Shown one piece after another: positions 8,916 through 17,817 of a stretch of DNA of 64,000 nt; the stretch's first letter is position 1; each line of letters starts with the position of its first letter. The position numbers and the translations under genes were made by a program. This DNA comes from Agrobacterium rosae (GTDB taxonomy: Bacteria; Pseudomonadota; Alphaproteobacteria; Rhizobiales; Rhizobiaceae): assembly GCF_002915175.1 (NCBI RefSeq), contig NZ_NXEJ01000008.1:824962-888961 (forward strand). Direction: 5' to 3'. The notes below the pieces were generated by a model that had not been told where the DNA came from, made no database searches, and saw only the letters and a list, made by a program, of their open reading frames with translations.

Positions 8916-9989
8916 GTGAGCAACCATTCAGAATTTCTCTGGTACATCCCCAATGATATCAAAGCTGGCCACCGTGGTGATGCTAGCAGTCCTGACCACA
9001 ACGGTCTGGATACGCTGACGTCTCAGGCAAAAGCCTTGGAAGAGTACGGCTGGACAGGTGCACTGATCGGCACCGGTTGGGGCAGGCCCGATACATTCAC
9101 CCTGGCAACGGCGCTCGTTGCGCGCACGACGAGCTTCGAGCCATTGATCGCCGTGCGCCCCGGCTATTGGAAACCGGCAAACTTCGCATCGTCAGTAGCC
9201 ACGCTCGATCACCTCAGCGGCGGCCGTGTGCGTGTCAATGTTGTCTCCGGACCGGATGAGCTGGCAGCCTATGGCGATGAGGAGGGTGACCAGGCGCAAC
9301 GTTATGCCCGCACAAAGGAATTCATGCGGCTTGTCCGCAGGCTGTGGACGGAAGAAAACGTCACGTTCAGCGGCGAACATTTCCACGTCACAGGCTCTAC
9401 GGTCGCCCCAAGACTCATACCGGTTGGTGAGCGCCGCCATCCGAAGCTTTATTTCGGCGGTGCTTCGGAAGCGGCCGAGCGCGTGGCTGCCACGGAAGCT
9501 GACGTGCAGCTTTTCTGGGGCGAACCGCTGGATGGTGTGCGCGAACGAATCGATCGTCTCAAGGCGCATGGCAAGACACTCGACCGCGACCTGCCGCCAC
9601 TGGAGTTTGGCCTCAGAATCACGACCTTCGTGCGCGACACGACGGAGCAGGCCTGGGCGGAAGCGGAAGCAAAGGTCGCCAAGATGGCGGATGGAGCCGC
9701 TGGCAACTGGCAGGACCATCGTCACGGTATCGCGGTTGGTCAGCAACGATTGTTGAACCTTTCACAGCAGGGGGACGTTCTGGATGACAACCTCTACACG
9801 GCACCGGGCAAGTTTGGCGGTGGCGGTGCAGGCACCACCTGGCTCGTCGGCTCAGGCGAGGATGTCGCGCGCTCGCTCCGCAAATATGAAGCTCTTGGCG
9901 TCAGCCATTTCGTGCTGTCCGACACGCCCTATCTCTCTGAAATCAAGCGCCAAGGCAGCCAGTTGCTTCCGCTACTCACTGGACCGTAA
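8916..9989 (+). CDS. LLM-class flavin-dependent monooxygenase, SsuD-like (alkanesulfonate type)
   Basis: About 357 residues of a luciferase-fold, FMNH2-dependent monooxygenase. Family landmarks are LWYIPNDI at the start, TGWGRPDTFTLATALVARTT, RPGYWKPANFA, the LSGGRVRVNVVSG phosphate/flavin segment and RYARTKEFMRLVRRLW. These fit the alkanesulfonate monooxygenase branch (desulfonation to aldehyde and sulfite). The start is uncertain: homology begins right after GTG 8916, which has GGACAGG upstream, whereas the frame is open to ATG 8763 with a 51-residue extension unlike the family. No ssu transporter or flavin reductase is adjacent, so it must borrow FMNH2 from elsewhere. The 292 bases before it hold no other gene. 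Confidence 0.85.
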   Translation: MSNHSEFLWYIPNDIKAGHRGDASSPDHNGLDTLTSQAKALEEYGWTGALIGTGWGRPDTFTLATALVARTTSFEPLIAVRPGYWKPANFASSVATLDHLSGGRVRVNVVSGPDELAAYGDEEGDQAQRYARTKEFMRLVRRLWTEENVTFSGEHFHVTGSTVAPRLIPVGERRHPKLYFGGASEAAERVAATEADVQLFWGEPLDGVRERIDRLKAHGKTLDRDLPPLEFGLRITTFVRDTTEQAWAEAEAKVAKMADGAAGNWQDHRHGIAVGQQRLLNLSQQGDVLDDNLYTAPGKFGGGGAGTTWLVGSGEDVARSLRKYEALGVSHFVLSDTPYLSEIKRQGSQLLPLLTGP

Positions 9990-10176
9990 TTGCAGCGTTA
10001 TAGAACAGATACATCGAGGGGATATTTCGGAGATTGACCCGGCATCTGTTGCCTGGTCGCTCACGAATCTTGAGTGCCGCAAACCTGCGTCGAAGTCTGG
10101 GAAACGTGTTGCGAGCGCGACGTCAATATCACTGAAGATACTGGTAAATCTATCAAATATAGAAATCTAGGAAATT

Positions 10177-10252
<76 letters not shown>

Positions 10253-10404
10253 ATAAGGGTTCCGGTGTTTATAATCCGGTTCCGGGAACCGAAGCGTTTG
10301 ATTGCGTTCGGTGGCGGCTTGATACTTCTGCTTCTGGAAGATGGCAAGCCGAAAAGTTCGCCCGACGACATTTTTTTGACGCCGGGCGATAAATCCTGTG
10401 GAAA

Positions 10405-10794
10405 TCAGGTTTCGTCGTCGTCGCCGTTTACGCCGATGATGCCGGAAACGTCATCGTCATCTTCGTCTTCGTCGGCTTCAAGGAACGTGTCGTCGTCATC
10501 ATCGAGTTCAACGTCGTCATCGCCTTCGATATCAGGGATATCGTCAGCGCTGGCGTCGCCATCTGCGTCTTCCAGAGGCACGAGTTCGACTTCCGTATTT
10601 TCGGTATCGACTTCGGCCACTTCTTCCTCTTCAGCCTGCTGTTCCATCTTCTTGGCTGCAGTCGTTTCCTCGAAGAAGGAAAGCGGCCAGGACTTGCCCG
10701 AATAAGGGGAAACGATTGGGTCGCGGTTCAGGTCGTAAAATTTCTTGCCGGTATCGGGATCTGTACGCTTGGTTCCAAGGTCCGCTTTTGCCAC
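10405..10794 (-). CDS. FYDLN acid domain protein (TIGR02300 family)
   Basis: A 129-residue protein conserved in alphaproteobacteria, of unknown function. The N-terminal ~45 residues carry the family signature GTKRTDPDTGKKFYDLNRDP and SPYSGKSWPLSFFEE. The rest is a highly acidic low-complexity tail with runs of D and E (about half the residues after position 55). The acidic tail suggests binding to a basic partner or nucleic-acid-associated complex, but that is guesswork. It is divergent from cmk and lies 150 bases from the tRNA-Ala gene. Confidence 0.92.
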   Translation of the reverse strand: MAKADLGTKRTDPDTGKKFYDLNRDPIVSPYSGKSWPLSFFEETTAAKKMEQQAEEEEVAEVDTENTEVELVPLEDADGDASADDIPDIEGDDDVELDDDDDTFLEADEDEDDDDVSGIIGVNGDDDET

Positions 10795-11025
10795 TGTCTA
10801 AGCCTCGAATTGTGAGATGGGTTCGGTGTTTACGCCGTATTTCCGGCAGTAGACGATAAAATTCTAGCCGGTCCCATTAATCGCTGATGCCTTTCGTGTC
10901 AAAGATAAACTTTATAAGCCGCATCTGAAGAGCATCGACCGTGGGTCTCTTGATGATCCGTCTTCCGACTTATAATAACCGTCTGCCAAACAATCTGCCC
11001 ATCCAAAGCGGGATATATAGCTATA

Positions 11026-11658
11026 ATGACATTCACGATCGCGATCGACGGGCCAGCCGCTGCCGGTAAGGGAACGCTTTCGCGCAGGGTTGCGCAGGTC
11101 TATGGTTTTCACCATCTCGATACCGGGCTGACCTACCGCGCCACAGCAAAAGCTTTGCTGGATGTCGGCTTACCGCTGGATGACGAGGCGATAGCTGCAG
11201 AGATAGCGCTTGGGCTCGATCTGTCCGCGTTGGACCGTGAGGTGCTGGCGAAGCACGAGGTCGGCGAGGCCGCATCCAAGGTTGCCGTCATGCCCGCTGT
11301 TCGCCGTGCGCTGGTGGAAGCGCAACGGGCGTTTGCGGCAAGGGAGCCGGGAACGGTGCTGGATGGGCGTGATATCGGCACTGTGGTGTGCCCACAAGCG
11401 CCCGTGAAGCTCTATGTCACGGCTTCGGCGCAGGTTCGTGCGCGACGTCGGTATGACGAGATTATCGCGACGGGTGGCGCTGCGGATTACGACGCGGTTT
11501 TTGCGGATGTGAAAAAGCGTGACGAGCGCGATATGGGCCGCAGTGATAGCCCTTTGAAACCAGCTGAAGACGCGCACTTGCTAGATACGTCGGAAATGGG
11601 TATAGAGGCGGCGTTTCAAGCAGCGAAGTCGATTATCGATGCCGCCTTGAATAAATGA
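11026..11658 (+). CDS. cmk: Cytidylate kinase
   Basis: Phosphorylates CMP and dCMP to the diphosphates with ATP. The 210 residues start with the P-loop [12 protein letters not shown] and continue with [10 protein letters not shown], the CMP-binding block [15 protein letters not shown] and the lid RRRYDEI. The start has no proper Shine-Dalgarno: the ATG is embedded in ATATATAGCTATAATG and the nearest purine tract, GCGGGA, is about 16 bases away, so translation may be inefficient or coupled. It leads directly into rpsA, as in many proteobacteria. The aroA gene that commonly precedes cmk is absent here. Confidence 0.96.
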   Translation: MTFTIAIDGPAAAGKGTLSRRVAQVYGFHHLDTGLTYRATAKALLDVGLPLDDEAIAAEIALGLDLSALDREVLAKHEVGEAASKVAVMPAVRRALVEAQRAFAAREPGTVLDGRDIGTVVCPQAPVKLYVTASAQVRARRRYDEIIATGGAADYDAVFADVKKRDERDMGRSDSPLKPAEDAHLLDTSEMGIEAAFQAAKSIIDAALNK

Positions 11659-11794
11659 CATTTGCGGGGAACCGGCACGTCCGGCCCCTGTTTATACTGG
11701 AATATCCCGAAAGCATGTCCTGCGCCGGAAAGCCTCAAAATGTAAGAGGCGGGCATGGATTTTGGGAATGATCAACGCGAACCCCCGGCGCTTT

Positions 11795-11812
11795 GTGTTC
11801 ACTCGTGAACAC
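11795..11812 (+). promoter_or_regulatory. Leader hairpin against the rpsA Shine-Dalgarno
   Basis: The 18-base GTGTTCAC tc GTGAACAC is a perfect inverted repeat ending four bases before the AGGAG of rpsA. Farther up in the same 168-base leader lie GCCTC/GAGGC (11732-11750) and a GGGG..CCGG / CCGG..CCC hairpin followed by TGTTT (11666-11692). Ribosomal protein S1 represses its own mRNA through a structured leader in enterobacteria; a similar role here is inferred. Confidence 0.45.
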
Positions 11813-11826
11813 TCTCAGGAGATTGA

Positions 11827-13527
11827 ATGTCAGTAGCTACCCCCACGCGCGACGATTTCGCAGCCCTGCTGGAAGAGTCTTTTTCGTCCAACGACCTTGC
11901 TGAAGGCTATGTAGCCAAAGGTATCGTCACGGCGATTGAAAAGGACGTTGCGATCGTCGACGTCGGCCTCAAGGTTGAAGGCCGCATCGCGCTCAAGGAA
12001 TTCGGTGCACGTTCTAAAGACGGCGGCCTGAAGGTCGGCGACGAAGTCGAAGTTTACGTTGAGCGTATTGAAAATGCTCTGGGCGAAGCCGTTCTGTCGC
12101 GCGAAAAGGCTCGCCGCGAAGAGAGCTGGGTCAAGCTCGAAGCAAAGTTCGAAGCTGGCGAACGCGTCGAAGGCGTTATCTTCAACCAGGTCAAGGGTGG
12201 CTTCACCGTCGATCTGGATGGCGCTGTTGCGTTCCTTCCACGTTCGCAGGTCGACATTCGTCCGATCCGCGACGTTACACCGCTGATGCACAACCCACAG
12301 CCGTTTGAAATCCTCAAGATGGACAAGCGTCGCGGCAACATCGTTGTATCGCGTCGTACGGTTCTCGAAGAGTCCCGCGCCGAGCAGCGTTCTGAAATCG
12401 TTCAGAACCTCGAAGAAGGCCAGGTTGTTGACGGCGTCGTCAAGAACATCACCGATTACGGTGCGTTCGTTGACCTCGGCGGCATCGATGGCCTGCTGCA
12501 CGTCACGGATATGGCTTGGCGCCGCGTCAACCACCCTTCGGAAATCCTCAACATTGGCCAGTCGGTCAAGGTTCAGATCATCCGTATCAACCAGGAAACC
12601 CACCGTATCTCGCTCGGCATGAAGCAGCTTGAGTCTGATCCTTGGGATGGCATCTCCGCCAAGTATCCAGTTGGCAAGAAGATCTCCGGTACGGTCACGA
12701 ACATCACTGACTACGGTGCATTCGTTGAGCTGGAGCCAGGCATCGAAGGCCTGATCCACATCTCCGAAATGTCCTGGACCAAGAAGAACGTACACCCCGG
12801 CAAGATCCTGTCCACAACACAGGACGTCGACGTTGTTGTTCTCGAAGTTGATCCCTCCAAGCGTCGTATTTCGCTGGGCCTCAAGCAGACGCTTGAAAAC
12901 CCATGGCAGGCATTTGCGTTCAGCCATCCGGCCGGCACTGAAGTCGAAGGCGAAGTCAAGAACAAGACCGAATTCGGCCTGTTCATTGGTCTCGAAGGCG
13001 ACGTTGACGGCATGGTCCACCTGTCCGATCTCGATTGGAACCGTCCAGGCGAACAGGTCATTGAAGAATACAACAAGGGCGATACCGTAAAGGCTGTTGT
13101 TCTTGACGTTGACGTCGAAAAGGAACGCATCTCGCTCGGCATCAAGCAGCTCGGCAAGGACGCTGTTGGCGACGCCGCAACGACTGGCGAACTGCGCAAG
13201 AACGCTGTTGTTTCCGCTGAAGTTATCGGCGTGAACGAAGGCGGCATCGAAGTGAAGCTCGTAGCCCACGAGGACCTCACATCCTTCATCCGCCGCAACG
13301 ACCTGGCCCGCGATCGTGACGATCAGCGCCCTGAGCGTTTCTCGGTTGGCCAGGTTCTCGACGCCCGCGTCGTCAACTTCTCCAAGAAGGATCGCAAGGT
13401 TATGCTTTCGATCAAGGCTCTGGAAATCGCAGAAGAGAAGGAAGCAGTTGCACAGTTCGGTTCGTCCGACTCTGGCGCTTCGCTCGGCGACATCCTTGGC
13501 GCGGCTCTAAAGAACCGCGGCGAGTAA
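11827..13527 (+). CDS. rpsA: 30S ribosomal protein S1
   Basis: RNA-binding protein of the small subunit that helps mRNAs with weak leaders enter the ribosome. The 566 residues hold six S1 (OB-fold) repeats; repeats 3-5 show the classic pattern GTVTNITDYGAFVELEPGIEGLIH..., with ISLG(M/I/L)KQL closing each. Length matches the long alphaproteobacterial form. AGGAG lies seven bases before ATG 11827. It follows cmk by 168 bases and ends in a strong terminator. The codon use is noticeably more biased (GTT, CGT, CTC) than in neighbours, as expected for a highly expressed gene. Confidence 0.97.
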   Translation: MSVATPTRDDFAALLEESFSSNDLAEGYVAKGIVTAIEKDVAIVDVGLKVEGRIALKEFGARSKDGGLKVGDEVEVYVERIENALGEAVLSREKARREESWVKLEAKFEAGERVEGVIFNQVKGGFTVDLDGAVAFLPRSQVDIRPIRDVTPLMHNPQPFEILKMDKRRGNIVVSRRTVLEESRAEQRSEIVQNLEEGQVVDGVVKNITDYGAFVDLGGIDGLLHVTDMAWRRVNHPSEILNIGQSVKVQIIRINQETHRISLGMKQLESDPWDGISAKYPVGKKISGTVTNITDYGAFVELEPGIEGLIHISEMSWTKKNVHPGKILSTTQDVDVVVLEVDPSKRRISLGLKQTLENPWQAFAFSHPAGTEVEGEVKNKTEFGLFIGLEGDVDGMVHLSDLDWNRPGEQVIEEYNKGDTVKAVVLDVDVEKERISLGIKQLGKDAVGDAATTGELRKNAVVSAEVIGVNEGGIEVKLVAHEDLTSFIRRNDLARDRDDQRPERFSVGQVLDARVVNFSKKDRKVMLSIKALEIAEEKEAVAQFGSSDSGASLGDILGAALKNRGE

Positions 13528-13550
13528 TCGTCCAGATCATCTGAAATAAG

Positions 13551-13583
13551 AAACCCGCCGGAGCGATCCGGCGGGTTTTTCTT
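13551..13583. terminator. Bidirectional rho-independent terminator
   Basis: A 12-bp stem AAACCCGCCGGA / TCCGGCGGGTTT with GCGA loop, then TTCTTT on the plus strand. The A-run on the left gives a T-run on the minus strand, so it can end both rpsA and the converging gene at 13605. Confidence 0.9.
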
Positions 13584-13604
13584 TGAGTTCAAAAACTGAA
13601 AATA

Positions 13605-15173
13605 TCAGGAAATACCGCTCATCCTGAGATAATAGGATTCCGCATTGCCAGCGGCACCATCATCATTGGCACCTTCCGATAGGGAGTGATCGATCACTTC
13701 ATCATTGGCGGCGGTGCGTTCTTCCTGGGCGGCCCCATCGTCTGGCTGTTTGCCATCGTCACCCTCTTCAGCCTCACCCTCCGAGGAAGGCCAGCGTCCA
13801 CGGTGAGGAGCGTCCGATTCGTCCTCGTCCTTGGCAAAGGGGTAGCTGACGAAAGGCAAACCTGTTCCTTCTTTGGAAATCATCGCCGCCACAGCGGCCT
13901 GCAAGGCTGGTTGATCCAGTATCGCGGCCTTTATGTCCTCGGCAACTGCCACTCGTTGCATGGCCGCAATGTCTGGACGCCCATTGGCAAGGGCGGTGTC
14001 ATGCTCCCCTGCCTCAATGTTTGCTGGTGAAACAGGCGGATGCGCAATCTGCGATTTCACAGCATGTTCGCTTTTCACATGTGCGCCAGGTTGCGGCATG
14101 GCCTCCGGTATCGAAACCTCGCCACGGGACGGTAGCTTTGCGAGAACCACGGCAAGAAGAAGATTTTCCATCTCCTTGGGTGTTGCCCCTGCAAAATCAG
14201 TGGCGATGGCGGAAATGGGCGGGCGGTCGATTGGCTTCGCGGGCAAAGGTCCGATGGGTTGCTCCAACTCCGCCGACGGCGGCTTCACCGCGTTAGATGT
14301 GGTAAACGCCTCCATCAGCGCCGTCTTTATGATGTCGAGGGGCACTCTGCCAATGCTGGCCGCAGGGCTGGGGTTCGCTAACGGTGCGACGGCTGATGTG
14401 GCAGATTTTGCCTGCGCAACATTTCGATCAGTAGGCGATGACGCTGCTTTCGCGGTTATCGCAACATTATCAGATGCAATAGTGTTTTGCGCCGGTGGCA
14501 AGGAGGCGTTGCCCGCAGCCGTAGTTGCTGGTTGCCTGTCGACAGCTGGGCCCAACTTTAGCTGGGCTAACGGAGAAATTTCGGCTTCGATGGCCGGTAG
14601 CGTTTTGTTCGCAGTCGCACTGGCAGGGGACGCTGGATTGGCGGCCTTGATCTGGCTGATAACCGGGCTGTCCGGCAAGATATCCTGCAAATAAGGCGTG
14701 ATCGACGGCTTCGGCGCGCGCGCAGACGCGCTAGAACGTGACAGTTCGAACATGATGGCGAGCCGTGCGGCTTCAGGCCCTGCCGAGCTTTTCAGGAGAT
14801 TGGACAGTGCATCGAGACTGATGCCGCGCAAGATGCTGCCAAGCGCCTTTTCCAATGTCGCCTTCTGGTCTGCCGGCAGCGTTTGAATGTTTGCTACGAG
14901 ACGGTTCACATAGGCGTCTGCTGCCTCCCCATCCATGCGGGCAATGTTCAAGAGCTTGCCCAGCGTCTCCGCAAGGACATTGACGTTATCGGACAGTTGA
15001 AGCTCGCCGGAAACAGCACGTATACCGGTGCCAGACGCCAGATTGACGACGTCGGCCGGTTCTGTCTGCGAAGCCGTTGTCGGCGCAACGGACGCGATGA
15101 CCACATCCTGGCGTGGTGTAGACGTTGAAACGGACACATCGACCGCGGTGACGGCGCTGACAGGTGGCAGCAT
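13605..15173 (-). CDS. Large Ala/Pro-rich protein of unknown function
   Basis: A 522-residue protein with AAGGGAG before ATG 15173. Residues 1-60 are threonine/serine-rich. Residues 60-170 form a helical region with regular leucines (LAETLGKLLNIARMDGEAADAYV; LPADQKATLEKALGSIL). Residues 180-390 are low-complexity Ala/Pro/Ser, and the last 70 are very acidic (DEDESDAPHRGR...EGEAEEGDDG). There is no signal peptide or membrane segment. The Ala/Pro-rich linker recalls FliK-type hook-length proteins, but there is no C-terminal FliK domain and no flagellar neighbours. I do not recognise it. Confidence 0.75.
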   Translation of the reverse strand: MLPPVSAVTAVDVSVSTSTPRQDVVIASVAPTTASQTEPADVVNLASGTGIRAVSGELQLSDNVNVLAETLGKLLNIARMDGEAADAYVNRLVANIQTLPADQKATLEKALGSILRGISLDALSNLLKSSAGPEAARLAIMFELSRSSASARAPKPSITPYLQDILPDSPVISQIKAANPASPASATANKTLPAIEAEISPLAQLKLGPAVDRQPATTAAGNASLPPAQNTIASDNVAITAKAASSPTDRNVAQAKSATSAVAPLANPSPAASIGRVPLDIIKTALMEAFTTSNAVKPPSAELEQPIGPLPAKPIDRPPISAIATDFAGATPKEMENLLLAVVLAKLPSRGEVSIPEAMPQPGAHVKSEHAVKSQIAHPPVSPANIEAGEHDTALANGRPDIAAMQRVAVAEDIKAAILDQPALQAAVAAMISKEGTGLPFVSYPFAKDEDESDAPHRGRWPSSEGEAEEGDDGKQPDDGAAQEERTAANDEVIDHSLSEGANDDGAAGNAESYYLRMSGIS

Positions 15174-15426
15174 GGTGCGCTCCCTTCTTGGCGACAGGTG
15201 TCGGCGGTGGGTGCCAGCACAAATCGCCGTTGGATCGACCCGGATTTCGGCTGGGCGATGGTCACGACGCAGGTGTTATTCCCGACCGCTCATGCAGCAC
15301 GGTACTCGGCTCTAACGCCAATGTGGTTGTCCAGTTGCATGAAAATGCACCGAATCATCTCAGTGAAGAATGGTCCTCAAAGATTAATGATCTGCTAACC
15401 ATAGATTTGGTGCGCGCCGCCTGGCG

Positions 15427-16053
15427 TCAGCTATGCGCGAAAATATCCGTAGCGTCCCAGCCGAGCAGATCCAGCTTGGATCGGGTTGGCAGAAATGCGA
15501 AGCAGGCTTCGGCATGCTCGTAGCGTCCGTCGCGAATGAGGCGTGCGGTCAGCTTGTCGCGCAGCGCGTGCAGATAAAGTACGTCGGATGCCGCATATTC
15601 CAGTTGCGCCGCCGACAGCTTTTCAGCCGCCCAATCGGAAGACTGTTGTGCCTTGGAGATATCCACCTCCAGCATTTCCTTCAGATTGTCCTTCAACCCG
15701 TGGCGGTCCGTATAGGTGCGGCACAGGCGCGAGGCGATCTTGGTGCAGAATACCGGGTTGGAGGTCACGCCGAATGTGTGGAAAAGGACCGCGATGTCGA
15801 ACCTGCCGTAATGGAATATCTTCTGGCGTGCAGGATCTTCCAGCATTGCGACGAGGTTCGGAGCCACTTTTTGTCCAGAAGCGATGCGGATGACATCCGC
15901 ACTTCCGTCTCCGGGTGACAACTGAACCACGCAAAGCCGGTCGCGGCGTGGAACGAGGCCGAGCGTTTCGGTATCGATGGCGATCGCGCCGGTGTAACGG
16001 GCTGCATCACTCAGCGAAATATCGCCTTCATGGTAACGGATCGTCGCGGCCAT
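15427..16053 (-). CDS. rnd: Ribonuclease D (short alphaproteobacterial form)
   Basis: 3'-5' exoribonuclease that trims stable RNA ends. The 208 residues contain the DEDDy exonuclease motifs: IDTETLGL (Exo I), HYGRFDIAVL (Exo II) and YAASDVLYL (Exo III with catalytic Tyr and Asp). The HRDC domains of E. coli RNase D are missing, as is usual for the short alphaproteobacterial enzymes. Start: ATG 16053 has GGAG seven bases upstream and directly precedes the family homology; an upstream start at 16143 would add 30 unrelated residues. Confidence 0.9.
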   Translation of the reverse strand: MAATIRYHEGDISLSDAARYTGAIAIDTETLGLVPRRDRLCVVQLSPGDGSADVIRIASGQKVAPNLVAMLEDPARQKIFHYGRFDIAVLFHTFGVTSNPVFCTKIASRLCRTYTDRHGLKDNLKEMLEVDISKAQQSSDWAAEKLSAAQLEYAASDVLYLHALRDKLTARLIRDGRYEHAEACFAFLPTRSKLDLLGWDATDIFAHS

Positions 16054-16215
16054 TCCTGTCTCCATCGGTAAACTGTTGCGGCGGCTATAGCTGATCATGC
16101 GTATCAGCGATACCGGCTCATGCTGCTTTTCTACCCTCGTCATGGCCTTGCATAGCGGTTGAACGAGGGGTTAAGTTGGTGAGAATGTTTCTCTTTTGAA
16201 AAGTGCCGCATACTC

Positions 16216-16785
16216 ATGCCAGTCAAAATTTATCTCGCCGGGCCGGAAGTGTTTTTGTCGAATGCCCGTGAAATGCTCGATGCGAAGGCGGCTCTTGCCC
16301 GCGAAGCCGGGTTTGTTCCGCTTTCTCCTGGCGATCTAGAAATTCCGCCTGCTGATACGAAAATCGGCCATGGCTGCAACATCAACGCGGTCGATGAGCA
16401 GATGATGATCGAGGCGGATGCCGTCATTGCCAACCTCACGCCGTTCAGGGGCATCGCTGCGGATACTGGTACCAGTTTTGAGCTGGGCTTCATGTGCGCG
16501 CTGGGCAAGCCCGTCTTTGCCTATACGAATGTCGCCGCCAATCATTTCACCCGCATTGTGGGCTATAATGGCGGTGTTGCCAATCAGGATGAAACGGGCC
16601 GTTACAGAGGTGCCGATGGCCTCTCCATCGAGAACTTCGATATGGCCGATAACCTCATGCTGCACGGCGGTATCATCCGGCGCGGTGGCGTTGTCGTGGT
16701 CGGTAACGCGCCCGCGGATGCAATTTATACCGACCTTGCGGCCTTCAAAGAGTGCTTAGCGCAGGCGGCGAAAGCACTTCTTTAA
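16216..16785 (+). CDS. Nucleoside 2-deoxyribosyltransferase family protein
   Basis: A 189-residue Rossmann-like protein. Family landmarks are VKIYLAGPEVF at the start, EADAVIANLTPFRG in the middle and GTSFELGFMCALGKPVFAY, which includes the glutamate that acts as nucleophile in this family. Members move deoxyribose between bases or hydrolyse deoxynucleoside monophosphates, so a nucleotide salvage role is likely but substrate is not determined. It is followed 30 bases later by the SDR gene on the same strand, and is divergent from rnd. Confidence 0.85.
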   Translation: MPVKIYLAGPEVFLSNAREMLDAKAALAREAGFVPLSPGDLEIPPADTKIGHGCNINAVDEQMMIEADAVIANLTPFRGIAADTGTSFELGFMCALGKPVFAYTNVAANHFTRIVGYNGGVANQDETGRYRGADGLSIENFDMADNLMLHGGIIRRGGVVVVGNAPADAIYTDLAAFKECLAQAAKALL

Positions 16786-16815
16786 AAGACAGATCGATAA
16801 AGCGGAGACAATCAC

Positions 16816-17568
16816 ATGAGCGGTACAATTCTCATCACCGGTGCAACATCCGGATTTGGAAAGGCGACAGCCAGACTATTTGCAAAGGATGGGTGGAAGG
16901 TCATCGGCACGGGCCGCCGTGCGGATCGTTTGGCGGAACTGGGTGCGGAACTTGGATCAGCCTTTCACGGCATGGTGTTCGACATCATCGATGAGGAGGC
17001 AATGCGTTTGGAATTCGAAGCGCTTCCCGCCGAATTCAGGGATATCGACGTCCTCGTCAACAATGCTGGTCTTGCACTTGGCACAGGCCCCGCGCCGCAG
17101 GTGCCGCTCAAGGATTGGCACACCATGGTCAACACGAACATCACCGGCCTGCTCAATATCACGCATCACGTTCTACCAGTGCTGATCGAGCGTCGCGGTA
17201 TGGTCATCAACATGTCGTCTGTCGCCGCCCACTGGCCCTATGCTGGCGGCAATGTCTATGCGGCAACCAAAGCATTTCTGCGCCAGTTTTCTCTCGGTCT
17301 GCGGTCAGATATGCACGGCAAAGGCGTCCGCGTCACCTCGATAGAGCCAGGCATGTGCGAAACGGAATTCACCGTCGTGCGCACCGGCGGCAATCAGGAA
17401 GCATCCGATAACCTCTACAAGGGGGTAAAGCCGATTGTTTCTGAGGATATCGCCAATACGATCCACTGGGTCGCGTCGCAGCCGAAGCATATCAACATCA
17501 ACAGCATCGAGCTGATGCCGGTCAACCAGTCCTTTGCTGGCTTTCAGGTCCATCGCGATACGCAGTGA
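16816..17568 (+). CDS. SDR-family oxidoreductase (YdfG/serine 3-dehydrogenase type)
   Basis: Classical short-chain dehydrogenase of 250 residues. It has the cofactor loop TGATSGFGKA, NNAG at about 85-88, catalytic serine in MSSVAAHW and YAATK (catalytic Tyr and Lys) at about 153-157. The arginine pair in TGRRADR after the second strand favours NADP(H). The closest match by motif is the YdfG group, which reduces malonic semialdehyde or oxidises 3-hydroxy acids such as serine. It may be cotranscribed with the preceding gene. Confidence 0.9.
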   Translation: MSGTILITGATSGFGKATARLFAKDGWKVIGTGRRADRLAELGAELGSAFHGMVFDIIDEEAMRLEFEALPAEFRDIDVLVNNAGLALGTGPAPQVPLKDWHTMVNTNITGLLNITHHVLPVLIERRGMVINMSSVAAHWPYAGGNVYAATKAFLRQFSLGLRSDMHGKGVRVTSIEPGMCETEFTVVRTGGNQEASDNLYKGVKPIVSEDIANTIHWVASQPKHININSIELMPVNQSFAGFQVHRDTQ

Positions 17569-17685
17569 TCAGCATATGAGAATGTGATGAAAAACGAGGC
17601 AGTCATTGCTGAGCCATGCAATAATGCATTGCTGCATTGCGAGACTTGCTCTGTTTAATTTTTTCAGGAGCGCTATATTCAAATC

Positions 17686-17803
17686 ATCGAAGCGGCGCAC
17701 TCCTCCTCCCAGCGTCGCGAGATGTGGATCAGCAGCACTCCTCCTCCCAGTTGCTGATCAAGTTTAAAGCCTGCCGCACCTCCTCCCGCGGCAGGCTTTT
17801 TCC
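17686..17803 (+). ncRNA. Triple-hairpin sRNA with anti-Shine-Dalgarno CCUCCUCCC loops (alpha-r14 type)
   Basis: Three consecutive hairpins each expose CCTCCTCCC in the loop. Hairpin 1 (17693-17717) has a 7-bp stem GCGGCGC/GCGTCGC with one G-U pair. Hairpin 2 (17727-17759) has a 10-bp stem GATCAGCAGC/GTTGCTGATC. Hairpin 3 (17769-17796) has a 9-bp stem GCCTGCCGC/GCGGCAGGC followed by TTTTT, an intrinsic terminator. CTATAT at 17673-17678 could be the -10, placing the start near 17686, but a good -35 is not seen. The motif is complementary to ribosome binding sites, as in the rhizobial alpha-r14/NfeR1 and related 'cuckoo' RNAs, which repress many transporter mRNAs. The family is clear; the targets and exact 5' end are not. 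Confidence 0.87.
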
Positions 17804-17817
17804 TTTTTAGCACCCTT

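Noticed and set aside
11830..13269. 479-codon open frame on the minus strand
   Set aside because: Mirror of rpsA, which has six S1 repeats; the opposite frame is an artefact of strong codon bias.
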